Notes under the pieces: model-generated
Seen by the model: only the letters and a program-made list of their open reading frames with translations
The model's database searches: none
What the model was told of the DNA's origin: nothing
Source: Peribacillus frigoritolerans
Lineage (GTDB): Bacteria > Bacillota > Bacilli > Bacillales > DSM-1321
Direction: 5' to 3'
Assembly: GCF_001636405.1 (NCBI RefSeq)
Contig: NZ_KV440950.1
Location: forward strand, 4,382,778-4,446,777
Length of the DNA: 64,000 nucleotides
Shown here: positions 43,963-55,363 of the stretch, piece after piece
Layout: the number at the start of each line of letters is the position of its first letter
How positions within the stretch are numbered: the stretch's first letter is position 1
Translations under genes and position numbers: made by a program

Positions 43963-45006
43963 TCAATAAGTCATGGCCATTGCACCTTGCTTGATCGATC
44001 TGCAGGAATGCCTTTCCACGAAATGATGTGGAATGATGGTCCCGGCAGGAGCATCTCCAGTCTGCAGCATATGAATGATGCCCTTAGCGGCCTGATATCC
44101 CAAATCAAAAATATTAATATCTACGGAGGTCAGGGCTGGTAATGACAGTTCAGAGAAAAGAACGTTATTGAAGCTGACGATTGACATTTCTTCAGGAGTG
44201 CGCACGCCCATTTCGCGAAGTGAATGCACGATGCCAAGTGCCATGAGATCATCACTGACCACCAAAGCGGTAGGTGGTTCATCGATGGATAGTAACCTTT
44301 TTGCAGCGGCTTGTCCCCCTTCATGCAAAAAATCTTCATGCAGGGTATATTCCATCCTTCGATCGATTCCAGCCCTCTCCAATGCCCGTTCATATCCTGA
44401 TAAGCGATCAATGGTCATCATGAGGGATTCATCCCCTCCGATGAATCCAACCCTTTCATGTCCTAGCTTTATGAGGTAATCCGTTGCCTGTTCGGCAGCC
44501 AAGACATTATCGTTATCAACATATGTTATCTCCTCGATGTAATCATAGGGTTTCCCAATGATCACAAATGGAAAATCCCTTTCCCTCAAATAGGTCAGAA
44601 TGTGATCGTTCATCCTTGAATACATCAGGATTATTCCATCCACCATCCCCCCCTGCACCATATTAACTACTCCTTCGTAGATTTCATCTTCTGTTTTTCC
44701 CGTGCTTAACAACAGGGAATAATGGTTTTCCTGAGCTCCCTCACTTAGACCCTGGAGGATCGTAGGAAAAAAGGGATTTTGATAATAATCATTTGACGAA
44801 CTTGGCATTACCAAGCCAATGATCCTGGTCGATTGATTGGCAAGACTACGTGCAATGAAGTTTGGATGGTATCCTAATTTAGTCATCGCCTTACGTACCC
44901 TTACCTTTGTTTTTTCACTTATTCGAGGATTATTTGCAATCACTCGAGAAACTGTTGAAGGAGCAACATTCGCTAGCTGTGCCACATCTTTTATTGTGAT
45001 GGCCAT
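43963..45006 (-). CDS. LacI family regulator of the maltodextrin locus
   Basis: 347 residues. N-terminal helix-turn-helix and hinge (ITIKDVAQLANVAPSTVSRVI, then NPRISEKTKVRVRKAM) and a periplasmic-binding-like effector domain (IIGLVMPSS onward). Typical MalR/MdxR. ATG 45006 chosen (GAGGGG six bases upstream). It lies downstream of three maltodextrin genes in the same direction, so it probably senses maltose-type sugar and represses them; its operator was not identified. Confidence 0.85.
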   Translation of the reverse strand: MAITIKDVAQLANVAPSTVSRVIANNPRISEKTKVRVRKAMTKLGYHPNFIARSLANQSTRIIGLVMPSSSNDYYQNPFFPTILQGLSEGAQENHYSLLLSTGKTEDEIYEGVVNMVQGGMVDGIILMYSRMNDHILTYLRERDFPFVIIGKPYDYIEEITYVDNDNVLAAEQATDYLIKLGHERVGFIGGDESLMMTIDRLSGYERALERAGIDRRMEYTLHEDFLHEGGQAAAKRLLSIDEPPTALVVSDDLMALGIVHSLREMGVRTPEEMSIVSFNNVLFSELSLPALTSVDINIFDLGYQAAKGIIHMLQTGDAPAGTIIPHHFVERHSCRSIKQGAMAMTY

Positions 45007-45214
45007 GCATTTCCCCTCTCCTTTCTTAGCCTTTATTGACTTCATTTAAAAAAGGTGAATACCAATAAACACTTCTCTAATATTTGTTTTATATTTATAC
45101 ATTTTGTATGTATTCATAATACACTCAGTTCAATAGTTATATCCATACTTTTTTTAATGTTTGTTTAATTTTTCAGAAAATACTCACTTTTCCGTTTTTT
45201 TTCATCTGGATTTA

Positions 45215-45256
45215 AAATTCAAAAAGAAGCTGATGGATGATCAGCTTCTTGAAAAA
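45215..45256 (-). terminator. terminator of the oligoglucosidase gene
   Basis: Perfect eleven-base stem AAGAAGCTGAT (45224-45234 with 45240-45250), T5 on the minus strand. It isolates the LacI gene, whose promoter must be in 45010-45215. Confidence 0.85.
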
Positions 45257-45335
45257 CGACAGGTCTATCGGAAATTAAGAAGTCAGACGACTAACTACAT
45301 AGGTTTTAGGCTAATTTCCAATCAAGTCCATAGAA

Positions 45336-46985
45336 TCAATAACGATAAATCCTCGTTTCATATGGACGTAAGTCAATAAGGGGCACCTCAGGACAATCCT
45401 CATAATTAGCAAGCAAAAGTTCCATTTCCCCCCAATAAGAAAGGTCGATTTGATGGTGATTCATACTAAAGTTACATACTACCATAACTGAATTATCATT
45501 CATGTTTCTTGTATAAATATAAAGTTCAGGATGATCTTCCCATAATAACTCATATTCCCCATAAACAAGGACCTGATGTTTTTTTCGAAGTTCAATCATC
45601 TTTTTATAAAAATGATAAATGGATGACGGGTCATTTTTCTGCTGTTCTACATTAATGGCGCGATAATTTGGATTAACCCTCATCCAAGGGGTTCCATGAG
45701 TGAATCCGCCATTTTCAAGATCATTCCATTGCATCGGTGTTCGTGAATTATCACGGCCGCTATGCCATATAATGTTCATGATCTCATCATGAGGCCGACC
45801 TTTCGAGGTCTCTATCCTATAAAAGTTTTTCATTCCGACATCATCATAATCATCAATCGAATCAAATTGGACATTTGTCATGCCAATTTCCTGACCTTGA
45901 TAAATAAAAGGTGTCCCTTGCATGAAAAAGTAAAGGGCCCCTATCATTTTTGCGCTTTCCAACCAATATTGATGATCATTTCCCCAGGTGGATACACTTC
46001 TCGGCTGGTCATGATTTTCAAAAAACAAAGCATTCCATCCTTTGTTTTTCAGCCCCTTTTGCCATTTGGTCATCGTTCGCTTTAACCCTTGAACATCAAC
46101 AGCGTGATTCTGTCCCCTATTCCAAAGACCAAGATGTTCAAATTGAAAGATCATATTGAACTTCCCATTCGATTCCCCGACCCATTCTTCCGCCTGCTCT
46201 ATCCTGACGCCATTGGCCTCACCGACGGTCATGATATCATACTTAGAGAAAGTCTCTTCTTTCAACTCCTGAAGGTAATCCAGAATCCCATCCTGATTGG
46301 TATGCATTTCAAACGCAGGTACATACTGATGCCAATATGGATTGGGCATATCCGGAAGGCCTTCACGCTTATGAATATGCGTGATTGCATCAATCCGGAA
46401 GCCATCGATTCCCTTATCGAGCCACCAATTGACCATTTCATATAACGCCTTTCGCACATCAGTGTTTTTCCAGTTTAAGTCTGGCTGCTTTTCGGCAAAT
46501 AGATGTAAATAGTATTGATTGGTCCTTTCATCGAATTTCCAGGCACTTCCGGAAAAAATGCTTTCCCAATTATTAGGCTCACGGCCGTCCTGCCCATCCC
46601 TCCAAATATACCAATCCCGTTTCGGATTATCGCGGGAAGAACGTGACTCGACGAACCAGGGGTGCTCATCACTTGTATGATTCAAAACAAGGTCGAGTAT
46701 CACCTTCATCCCACGCCCGTGAACATCTTTCAATAACAGATCAATATCTTCGATTGAACCGAATTCATCGGAAACTGCTTGATAATCACTAATATCATAG
46801 CCATTATCCGCATTGGGCGATTTATAAAAAGGACAAATCCAAATGACATCTATCCCTAATTCCTGCAGATAGTCGAGCTTTGAAATCAAACCTTTTATGT
46901 CTCCGACCCCATCACCATTACTATCCATGAAACTGCGCGGGTAAATTTGATAACAAACCGCTTCTTTCCACCAGGTCTTATTCAT
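45336..46985 (-). CDS. malL: oligo-1,6-glucosidase / alpha-glucosidase (GH13)
   Basis: Cytosolic enzyme splitting isomaltose, maltose and short dextrins to glucose. 549 residues. GH13 conserved regions: DLVLNHTSDEHPWF, nucleophile D199 in GFRIDAITH, acid/base E256 in TVGEANGV, and FFENHDQPR. The short QPDLNWKNTDVR segment is that of the GH13_31 group (MalL). Family length about 560. No signal peptide. ATG 46985 has GGGAGG seven bases before it. Confidence 0.93.
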   Translation of the reverse strand: MNKTWWKEAVCYQIYPRSFMDSNGDGVGDIKGLISKLDYLQELGIDVIWICPFYKSPNADNGYDISDYQAVSDEFGSIEDIDLLLKDVHGRGMKVILDLVLNHTSDEHPWFVESRSSRDNPKRDWYIWRDGQDGREPNNWESIFSGSAWKFDERTNQYYLHLFAEKQPDLNWKNTDVRKALYEMVNWWLDKGIDGFRIDAITHIHKREGLPDMPNPYWHQYVPAFEMHTNQDGILDYLQELKEETFSKYDIMTVGEANGVRIEQAEEWVGESNGKFNMIFQFEHLGLWNRGQNHAVDVQGLKRTMTKWQKGLKNKGWNALFFENHDQPRSVSTWGNDHQYWLESAKMIGALYFFMQGTPFIYQGQEIGMTNVQFDSIDDYDDVGMKNFYRIETSKGRPHDEIMNIIWHSGRDNSRTPMQWNDLENGGFTHGTPWMRVNPNYRAINVEQQKNDPSSIYHFYKKMIELRKKHQVLVYGEYELLWEDHPELYIYTRNMNDNSVMVVCNFSMNHHQIDLSYWGEMELLLANYEDCPEVPLIDLRPYETRIYRY

Positions 46986-47064
46986 GCTGTAACCTCCCGA
47001 TCCTGTTTTCCACAAAGCCTTAGGGACAATGTTTGGCGGTTACCGACAATCGAGAGGTATATGA

Positions 47065-48600
47065 TTATTTTGGTTGATTCCGTTTTGAACGTTTAATAAC
47101 CAAAGCAATGAATATACCAAAAATGAGAAGAACCAATCCTATGACTAACAGGTAAGGAATATTAATAATCGACTTAGGTGACAGCGTATAGACTTCAGTC
47201 GTCTCCCTGTCGATTACGATAGAGTAGCTGTTGTCCTTACTGCGGACCAGATCCCCATTCAGCATACCTCTCAACTCTTTATTGCTTTCAAGTTCCTTAT
47301 CATCAAGGTTTATCGTTTGAGTTTCAGTCGTATTGTTCATGGCGACGACGATCGTTTCATCACCATACACACGCTTGAATACCGAAGCCCCGCCTTCTTC
47401 ATATAAAAGCTCCATATCCCCTTTTACCAATGCTGGGTACATGTCTCTGAAATCAGAAAGCTTCGTTATATATTCCACCAATTCCTGTTCTGTCTTAAAA
47501 TTCATCAACTTATGATTATCCGGGGCAATATCGCCATTTAAGGCAATTTCCGATCCATAAAATACGACAGGCACCCCTGGCATCGTATACAGATACGACA
47601 GAGCCATTCTCCATCTGGAGCCTGGATTTTCGTTATGATCGGCTGCATCCTTTGTAAAACGGGGCATTCCCTGTGTGTCCATGAACAATGCCTGATGGGC
47701 ATTGCCCCCTAATTCATCTTCGCTTTTCGCAAACGCATTAAAAACAGGTTTCAATTCCTTATCGGGCGCAGCAAATGCTTCACGTAGCTCAGCATTCTGC
47801 GGATAAGCCATAAAAGCATCGATACCCGTCTCCTTGTAGCTTGAGATCAATTCCGCATCACCTTGAACATCGCCGATTGTATAGAAATTTGATTTTTCAG
47901 ATTTGACTGCATCCACAAATTCCTTCCAAAAATCTTTTGCTACGTATTGGACTTTATTTATACGGTATCCATCAATATCAGTTTCCGTTATCCACCATTT
48001 GGCAGCGTCAAGTAAATATTTCCTTGTTTCCTCATTATCTTGATTCAAATCGGGAAGACCATCAACCCACCCTGTTTCCAAATCCGTTTGGCTACCGTCC
48101 TTGGAAATCTTTTTTTCTTCATGGAACCAATCTTGTTTTTTTGGATCGGTCAGCCACGCGGATTCAGGCCCCACATTATTTGCTTGAAAATCAATGATCA
48201 CCTTCATATCGCGTTTATGTGCCTCATTCACGAGTTTTTTAAACTCTTCCATTGTCCCATAGTGTTTATCCGTTTTATAAAAATCGGCCACCCAATCGCC
48301 ATGATAGCCATTTGCATCATTAGCGAAAATCGGTGAAAGGATGATAGCGGTATAACCCATATCTTTTAAATAATTCAGTTTCTTCGTGACACCTTCGAAA
48401 TCCCCGCCATTGAACGTGGAAGGGTCATTCACGTTCGCATCTCCATTATTTTGGGTATCCCCATCGAAAAATCTGTCGACCAATAATGAATATACGATTT
48501 CATCCTTCCAAGTTCGTTGTTCTTTTTCAGCTGCTCCTACTGGAATGGCGTAAAAAAGAAGCAGCGGAATTAAAGCGAGTGATAACGCCCTTTTTCTCAT
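47065..48600 (-). CDS. membrane-anchored alpha-amylase relative with degenerate active site
   Basis: 511 residues: signal peptide (1-23, ending VGA), GH13 barrel, C-terminal beta domain, one transmembrane helix (about 480-503) and a basic tail (KRSKRNQPK), so it is anchored outside the cell. All four GH13 motifs have lost their key residues: region I DFQANN (His142 to Asn), region II GYRINKVQYV (nucleophile Asp215 to Asn, final His lost), region III IGDVQGD (Glu244 to Asp), region IV MDTQGMPRF in place of DNHDMPRF (catalytic Asp311 to Gly). The rest is well preserved and the frame is intact. I infer a non-catalytic starch or dextrin binder. Lies between the solute-binding protein and malL genes. 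Confidence 0.85.
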   Translation of the reverse strand: MRKRALSLALIPLLLFYAIPVGAAEKEQRTWKDEIVYSLLVDRFFDGDTQNNGDANVNDPSTFNGGDFEGVTKKLNYLKDMGYTAIILSPIFANDANGYHGDWVADFYKTDKHYGTMEEFKKLVNEAHKRDMKVIIDFQANNVGPESAWLTDPKKQDWFHEEKKISKDGSQTDLETGWVDGLPDLNQDNEETRKYLLDAAKWWITETDIDGYRINKVQYVAKDFWKEFVDAVKSEKSNFYTIGDVQGDAELISSYKETGIDAFMAYPQNAELREAFAAPDKELKPVFNAFAKSEDELGGNAHQALFMDTQGMPRFTKDAADHNENPGSRWRMALSYLYTMPGVPVVFYGSEIALNGDIAPDNHKLMNFKTEQELVEYITKLSDFRDMYPALVKGDMELLYEEGGASVFKRVYGDETIVVAMNNTTETQTINLDDKELESNKELRGMLNGDLVRSKDNSYSIVIDRETTEVYTLSPKSIINIPYLLVIGLVLLIFGIFIALVIKRSKRNQPK

Positions 48601-48750
48601 ATCCGTTCTCCTCCTAGCTATCTCTTTACGCCTTTAAGATTAGCCTTTTGACCCCTTAACGTCAAATCCAATTTATAAAAAACTTTACACTTAAGGGACA
48701 AACTGGGGATACTGGTTATGGTTACTGAATTGGAAAAGAGCCGAACACGG

Positions 48751-50001
48751 TTAACGTTCTTTTTTTATCTTCTTGACCGCTTTATCCAAAGCCCTTTTTG
48801 GTTTTGCTTTTTGAGTGGTCATTTCATCCATGGCTGAATTCATCGGTCCCCATACTTTATTCATTTCCGGAATATTCGGCACTGGTTCAGCGTATTGTAA
48901 TTGTATGCTTAAGGCTTGTGCCCTTTCATTTTCTTTGATTGCGGCTTTGTTTTTAATTGATTTATTAGGTGGGATTTCCCCTGTTAAATCAAAACGCTTC
49001 ATTGCATTATCATCATTAGTCAAATATTCAACTAACTTCGTAGACCAATAAGGGTGTTTTGTGAATGCTGTTACATGCCAGCCTTTGATTTCCATGAACG
49101 TTTTCATTGGCTGACCATTGGGCAATTCTGGCATGGGGGCAATTCCTGTATCCTTTCGCTCGGTAAATGAGTTCCCGTCACTCATGATAGAAGCCAATTT
49201 CCCTTGTAAAAACAACTTCTCGATTCCTGCCTTGCCGCCTTTAGGAATCAAACCCGCCCTATACCATTTTTGGATGTACGCAGCCCCTTTTATGGAACCC
49301 TTATTATTCAAACCAATGTCGGAAGGGTCTAACTTTCCATTCTTATCTTTAAATATATAACCTCCCATTCCAGCCATTACTCCATACGAATCATGGAAAT
49401 CATTCCACTTGGCATAGTAACCATGCACGTTACGCTTTCTTAATTCCTTCGTCATTTTATAAAGGTCATTCATCGTCTCGGGAGCCTTAGCCATCAATTT
49501 TTTATTATAAATGAAGACGGAGGTGGTTACGGACTTTGGCAATCCAAAAACCTTATCTTGATACATCTCCCCCCTAATTGAAGGTTCAATGAATGCATTC
49601 AATACCTCATCTTTCACCTTCACTTCCTGAATTAAGCCTTCCTTCACGATTTGCCCGACTTTCTCATGGGAAAAAGTTACGACATCCGGTGCCTTTCCAT
49701 TTCCGATTGGCCCATCTCGACGAAGTCGTTCATACATCCCGGTAGCCATTTCAAGCTCTTCATGCTCAACTTTGATTCCATATTCTTTTTCAAAGGCTTC
49801 AATCACCGGCTTTAGGGCCTCCGCTTTACCTTCTTCCTCCCAAATGATCAATTTTTCCGGCTTCGCTTCATTGCTGGCTTCGTCTTCTTTTTTCTTATCT
49901 TCTTTCACTGCTTTATTTTCTAAATCTGAACTGGATCCGCAAGCACTTACACTAACAATCAATAATATGGACATGAACAAATGAAAAATCAGCTTCTTCA
50001 C
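48751..50001 (-). CDS. maltodextrin ABC transporter solute-binding lipoprotein
   Basis: 416 residues of the family 1 (MalE/MdxE) binding proteins. Signal peptide with lipobox VSAC (Cys about residue 21), a charged Lys/Glu linker, then the LIIWEEEGKAEALKPVIEAFEKEYGI core. The permease genes mdxF and mdxG, normally next to it, and the maltose phosphorylase gene are not in the window, so its partners must be elsewhere. GTG 50001 is chosen (AGGAG seven bases before); an ATG two codons upstream nearly abuts the ribosome site. Confidence 0.88.
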   Translation of the reverse strand: MKKLIFHLFMSILLIVSVSACGSSSDLENKAVKEDKKKEDEASNEAKPEKLIIWEEEGKAEALKPVIEAFEKEYGIKVEHEELEMATGMYERLRRDGPIGNGKAPDVVTFSHEKVGQIVKEGLIQEVKVKDEVLNAFIEPSIRGEMYQDKVFGLPKSVTTSVFIYNKKLMAKAPETMNDLYKMTKELRKRNVHGYYAKWNDFHDSYGVMAGMGGYIFKDKNGKLDPSDIGLNNKGSIKGAAYIQKWYRAGLIPKGGKAGIEKLFLQGKLASIMSDGNSFTERKDTGIAPMPELPNGQPMKTFMEIKGWHVTAFTKHPYWSTKLVEYLTNDDNAMKRFDLTGEIPPNKSIKNKAAIKENERAQALSIQLQYAEPVPNIPEMNKVWGPMNSAMDEMTTQKAKPKRALDKAVKKIKKER

Positions 50002-50095
50002 TTTCATTCTCCTTTTTGCAATGTTTATTCTATCATGTCCAAAAGCACCAAATAATACTGTTTTTCAGTTCAGTACTTCAAATAAAGCCAATTGA

Positions 50096-50109
50096 TGAAA
50101 GCGATACCA
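50096..50109 (+). promoter_or_regulatory. cre site between the binding protein and neopullulanase genes
   Basis: TGAAAGCGATACCA fits the CcpA consensus TGNAANCGNTNNCA at every fixed position. It lies in the 361-base divergent gap, so it can repress both genes when glucose is present. The remaining gap (50110-50362) contains a TTGGGTATATAACCAA dyad that may be a further operator. Confidence 0.72.
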
Positions 50110-50278
50110 AAGCTATTGTTATCATTATATGAACGGCTTCGATTTTTACAACATTTTCCTTGGCGTATTTATTTCCTTGTAGTAATGAACAATTTTTGTT
50201 ATTTTTTAGTTAATAAGTGCTTCTTTCAATTGAAATTGGGTATATAACCAAAATGAAAAAGCACTTTACCTGGCTTAG

Positions 50279-52114
<1,836 letters not shown>

Positions 52115-52115
52115 G

Positions 52116-52157
52116 CAAATGGAAACGGGGCGTTGATAATCATCCGCCCCGTTTTTT
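52116..52157. terminator. bidirectional terminator between neopullulanase and asnO
   Basis: AACGGGGCG and CGCCCCGTTTTTTTC arms around TTGATAATCATC, then T7 on the plus strand. Confidence 0.82.
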
Positions 52158-54005
52158 TCACTCGATTATTTGGATGTCATATTCTTTGAACCATACATGG
52201 GTCTGTGCCAAATGCGCGAGCAATTGTGGCCCTGACATCAATTGGCCGAACCATGGCACTTTAAAAGCCGCACCCTTGGAATCCACTATATCGGTTAGCT
52301 TCTGTTTATCGAAAAATTCATGCAGGATCGAATTATTATCCGTCAGTAAGTCTTTCAACCACGCCTGCACACTGTCTGTATATATAGGGTTATGGGTTTT
52401 GGGATATGGACTTTTTTTACGATACAATACTTCATCCGGTAATAGCCCCTCCAAAGCCTTCCTGAGAATACCCTTTTCACGGTTGCCTTCCATTTTCATT
52501 TCCCAAGGAATGTTCCATGCATATTCAACAAGGCGATGATCGGCAAATGGCACGCGCACCTCTAGACTTGCCCCCATACTCATCCGGTCCTTCCGGTCAA
52601 GGAGCGTCGTCATGAACCATAATAAATTCACATAGAAAAGCTCTCTCCGCTTTGCCGCTATACCGCTTTCCCCTTCCAATTTAGGCGTTTCGGCAAGGGT
52701 GGCCAAATAAGCTTCCTGGGCATATTCCTCCAGCTTCAATTTCTCGCGCCATCCCGTTTTCAATAAAGATACCCGCTCATCCGTAGATCTCATCCATGGA
52801 AAACCAGCACGATTCAAATCATCCTCACGGTGAAACCAAGGATAACCTCCAAAAATTTCGTCCGCACATTCGCCGGACAGGCCTACGACAAAATCCCGCT
52901 TGATTTCCTTACAAAACCAAAGTAAAGAAGAATCGACATCCGCCATGCCTGGGAGGTCCCTTACAAGGACAGCTTCCGTTAAATAATTTGTCAGCTGCTC
53001 TTGAGAGATGACCGATGAATGGTGAACCGTGTTAAAACTATCCGACATCTTTTTAATCCAATACCCATCGGAGTTTGGCTGAAAATCATTTGCCTTGAAA
53101 TAACGCTCATTATCCTCATAATCAATGGAATACGTATGAAGCTGGCCTTTCCCTTCTTTTTGATAGGCATTTGCAGCAATGGCCGTAATTGCGCTTGAGT
53201 CAAGCCCTCCTGATAAGAAGGTACAAAGCGGAACATCAGATACAAGTTGCCGCGTCACTGCATCTTCGACAAGGAAGCGAACCTTCTCGGCCGTCTCGTC
53301 AAGCGTATCCCGATGTTCTTCGCTTTTCACATTCCAATATCTCCAAATCCGGAGGCCTTTCCTTGATAAAGTAAGCGCATGGGCAGGTCTTAATTCCTGG
53401 ATATCATGAAATACGCCTGAACCTGGCTTCCGGGATGGACCAACACCAAAAACTTCAGACAACCCTTCGCGGTCAATCTCCGTTTTAACATCCGGATGGG
53501 CCAGAATCGCCTTCAGCTCCGATCCGAAAATGAACCCGCCGTCCCTTTCCGCATAAAAGAATGGTTTTACCCCCATGCGATCTCTTCCGACGAATAATTT
53601 CTGTTCCTTTTCATCCCAAATCGCAAACGCAAAAATCCCATTGAACAAGTCAATGCATTTTTCTTTCCATTCTATATAAGAAGTTAGCAAAACTTCTGTA
53701 TCAGAATGACCGTTAAAGGAATATCCTTTTAATAATAGCTGTTTACGAATATCCTCGGTGTTATATAGCTCACCATTATAACAAAGCGTATATCTGCCGT
53801 TTTCATGATTTTTCGTCATCGGCTGTTTTCCGCCTTCCGCATCGACAACCGTTAACCGTTTATGACCAAAGGCAACATGGGCTTCGCTCCAAACATTATC
53901 TTCGTCAGGCCCCCGCTTTGCCAACGTTTTTGTCATGTTTTCCAGCGTTTTCGTTTTTGTCCGTAAATCTTTTTGAAAATGCACCCAGCCTGTTATCCCA
54001 CACAT
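52158..54005 (-). CDS. asnO: asparagine synthase (glutamine-hydrolysing), AsnO type
   Basis: Makes asparagine from aspartate, glutamine and ATP. 615 residues, as AsnO of B. subtilis (614), the paralogue needed for sporulation. Class II glutaminase domain starting at the catalytic C2 (MCGITGWVHF), with RGPDEDN and YNGELYN; synthetase domain with the ATP loop FLSGGLDSSAI and GLSGECADEIFGGYP. ATG 54005 is fixed by the need for Cys at position 2; AAAGGA lies eleven bases before. Its place next to yisN-yisL is the same as yisO. Confidence 0.93.
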   Translation of the reverse strand: MCGITGWVHFQKDLRTKTKTLENMTKTLAKRGPDEDNVWSEAHVAFGHKRLTVVDAEGGKQPMTKNHENGRYTLCYNGELYNTEDIRKQLLLKGYSFNGHSDTEVLLTSYIEWKEKCIDLFNGIFAFAIWDEKEQKLFVGRDRMGVKPFFYAERDGGFIFGSELKAILAHPDVKTEIDREGLSEVFGVGPSRKPGSGVFHDIQELRPAHALTLSRKGLRIWRYWNVKSEEHRDTLDETAEKVRFLVEDAVTRQLVSDVPLCTFLSGGLDSSAITAIAANAYQKEGKGQLHTYSIDYEDNERYFKANDFQPNSDGYWIKKMSDSFNTVHHSSVISQEQLTNYLTEAVLVRDLPGMADVDSSLLWFCKEIKRDFVVGLSGECADEIFGGYPWFHREDDLNRAGFPWMRSTDERVSLLKTGWREKLKLEEYAQEAYLATLAETPKLEGESGIAAKRRELFYVNLLWFMTTLLDRKDRMSMGASLEVRVPFADHRLVEYAWNIPWEMKMEGNREKGILRKALEGLLPDEVLYRKKSPYPKTHNPIYTDSVQAWLKDLLTDNNSILHEFFDKQKLTDIVDSKGAAFKVPWFGQLMSGPQLLAHLAQTHVWFKEYDIQIIE

Positions 54006-54006
54006 T

Positions 54007-54171
54007 TTACACTTCATCCTTTCTATCCGGACTATCAAAAATATATTGGCTCCCTGTCTTAAAAAGATTTACAGTCCCTAAGTATCGCTCAGCATCATTC
54101 CGTAGGGCCACCTGCCAACAACGCCCGGCGTCGTTAATGAATTGTTGAGCAAAGCATCCCGTGTTAAACAT
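54007..54171 (-). other. possible 54-codon upstream reading frame before asnO
   Basis: ATG 54171 to TAA 54007, stopping one base before the asnO ATG (TAAAATG). The product would start MFNTGCFAQQFINDAGRCWQ and end IFDSPDRKDEV. No good ribosome site precedes the ATG. Could be a leader peptide coupled to asnO or chance; the 120 bases between it and yisN hold only AT-rich promoter-like sequence. Confidence 0.3.
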
Positions 54172-54289
54172 AGCCTATGCAAAGACGGAAAGATGGTTAT
54201 TTGTCCATAATATTTTAAAATATACAGTTATATTTTCATTGGATTTTGACTAAAAAGTAGGTGAGGATTCCACTATTGGAGGTATATGT

Positions 54290-54856
54290 ATGAGTCAGCA
54301 ACAACGAACTAAGTTAATGAATAGGCAAACAAGAGCTTTTACCGAAGGAACAGTGGAAAATATCAATCAACAATGGATTTTTTTCGATGATGAAACAGAT
54401 GAGGCCTGCTCCATTGAAGACCACGTTAACAGCATCATCGAAGTGTACAGGGGCGGGCGCTGGCAGCAAGGAGTAATTGAAGAAGAGGGAAAGATCCTGC
54501 TTCATCGGGAAATCACCTTCTTAAGGGAAAATGAGCCCATTCGGATACGCAAAAAACTGCTCTACTCTTTTGAACGTTTATTGGAAGAATTGAACGATGA
54601 TTCCTTTTTCCAATTTGTAACGACATTGAATTCACTTGATTTTTCTATTTATGATTGTATATATAGCTATAACCAGCTCACTTTTTTAAGGGCCGTCCCA
54701 AACCAGTCCGGCGTGAATTTCTTCACCTTTGATAACGAGAGCCAAATTTGTCTCGTTCAGCACCATTTTTCTTACGGGAAAAAGGATCATGATCGTTTTG
54801 AATTCACCCTGAACACCGGAAAAAGGATCGTCATTGAGAAAGTGAATTCACAATAA
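54290..54856 (+). CDS. yisN: DUF2777 family protein (YisN-like)
   Basis: 188 residues, soluble, acidic. QRTKLMNRQTRAFTEGTVEN opening, then WIFFDDETDEACSIEDHV; the C-terminal half has a beta-rich character (VNFFTFDNESQICLVQHHF). Position between asnO and yisL corresponds to yisN, whose family is DUF2777 of unknown function. GGAGG precedes the ATG by nine bases. Divergent from asnO. Confidence 0.75.
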   Translation: MSQQQRTKLMNRQTRAFTEGTVENINQQWIFFDDETDEACSIEDHVNSIIEVYRGGRWQQGVIEEEGKILLHREITFLRENEPIRIRKKLLYSFERLLEELNDDSFFQFVTTLNSLDFSIYDCIYSYNQLTFLRAVPNQSGVNFFTFDNESQICLVQHHFSYGKKDHDRFEFTLNTGKRIVIEKVNSQ

Positions 54857-54867
54857 CGGGTAAAAGA

Positions 54868-54906
54868 AAACGGGTAAATGAGATTTCCTCATTTACCCGT
54901 CTTTAA
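54868..54906. terminator. bidirectional terminator between yisN and yisL
   Basis: ACGGGTAAATGAG and CTCATTTACCCGT arms with a five-base loop. Confidence 0.85.
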
Positions 54907-54913
54907 TTCTGTA

Positions 54914-55258
54914 TTAAAAAAAGTCCATTCCTTGTGGCAGTGAAAATCCTAAATAAAGGACGAATACAAGCGCTACGATGAACAATATCCACATGGCACC
55001 TGTGCTTTTTCTTTTTTTCGTACGGACCAGCACCATTTCCATCGCCGCAATCACGATGATTCCAACGATCATTTTTACTGCGTAAGCACCAAAATCAGTG
55101 ATCAGCATGCCGCCAGTAAGAAAAATCAATAGATAGAACAACCGTGTTATCATATGTAGCATTTTCGCTTTCGGGTTTGCACCTTTAAGCATCGAATATG
55201 TGACAAAGAAAAGAATGATTCCGATAACCCAAGCTGTAATATGCATATGTGTAGTCAT
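54914..55258 (-). CDS. yisL: DUF1516 family membrane protein YisL
   Basis: 114 residues with four hydrophobic helices ([66 protein letters not shown]), the YisL (DUF1516/UPF0344) layout. Function unknown. ATG 55258 has GAGGGGG seven bases before it; the frame opens nine codons earlier. Confidence 0.9.
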   Translation of the reverse strand: MTTHMHITAWVIGIILFFVTYSMLKGANPKAKMLHMITRLFYLLIFLTGGMLITDFGAYAVKMIVGIIVIAAMEMVLVRTKKRKSTGAMWILFIVALVFVLYLGFSLPQGMDFF

Positions 55259-55363
55259 TTTTTTGCCCCCTCGTTCAGTTTCCATTTCATCATATCATAG
55301 GCTTTTACAAAAAAACAAAACTAAGTATCCACCTAAAGGGTAAAACCAACAATTTAATGAACA

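Noticed and set aside
54090-54200. Possible c-di-GMP-type riboswitch before yisN/asnO (GCAAAGACGG-like string)
   Set aside because: The required conserved GEMM core and tetraloop receptor are not present and the string falls in the candidate upstream frame.
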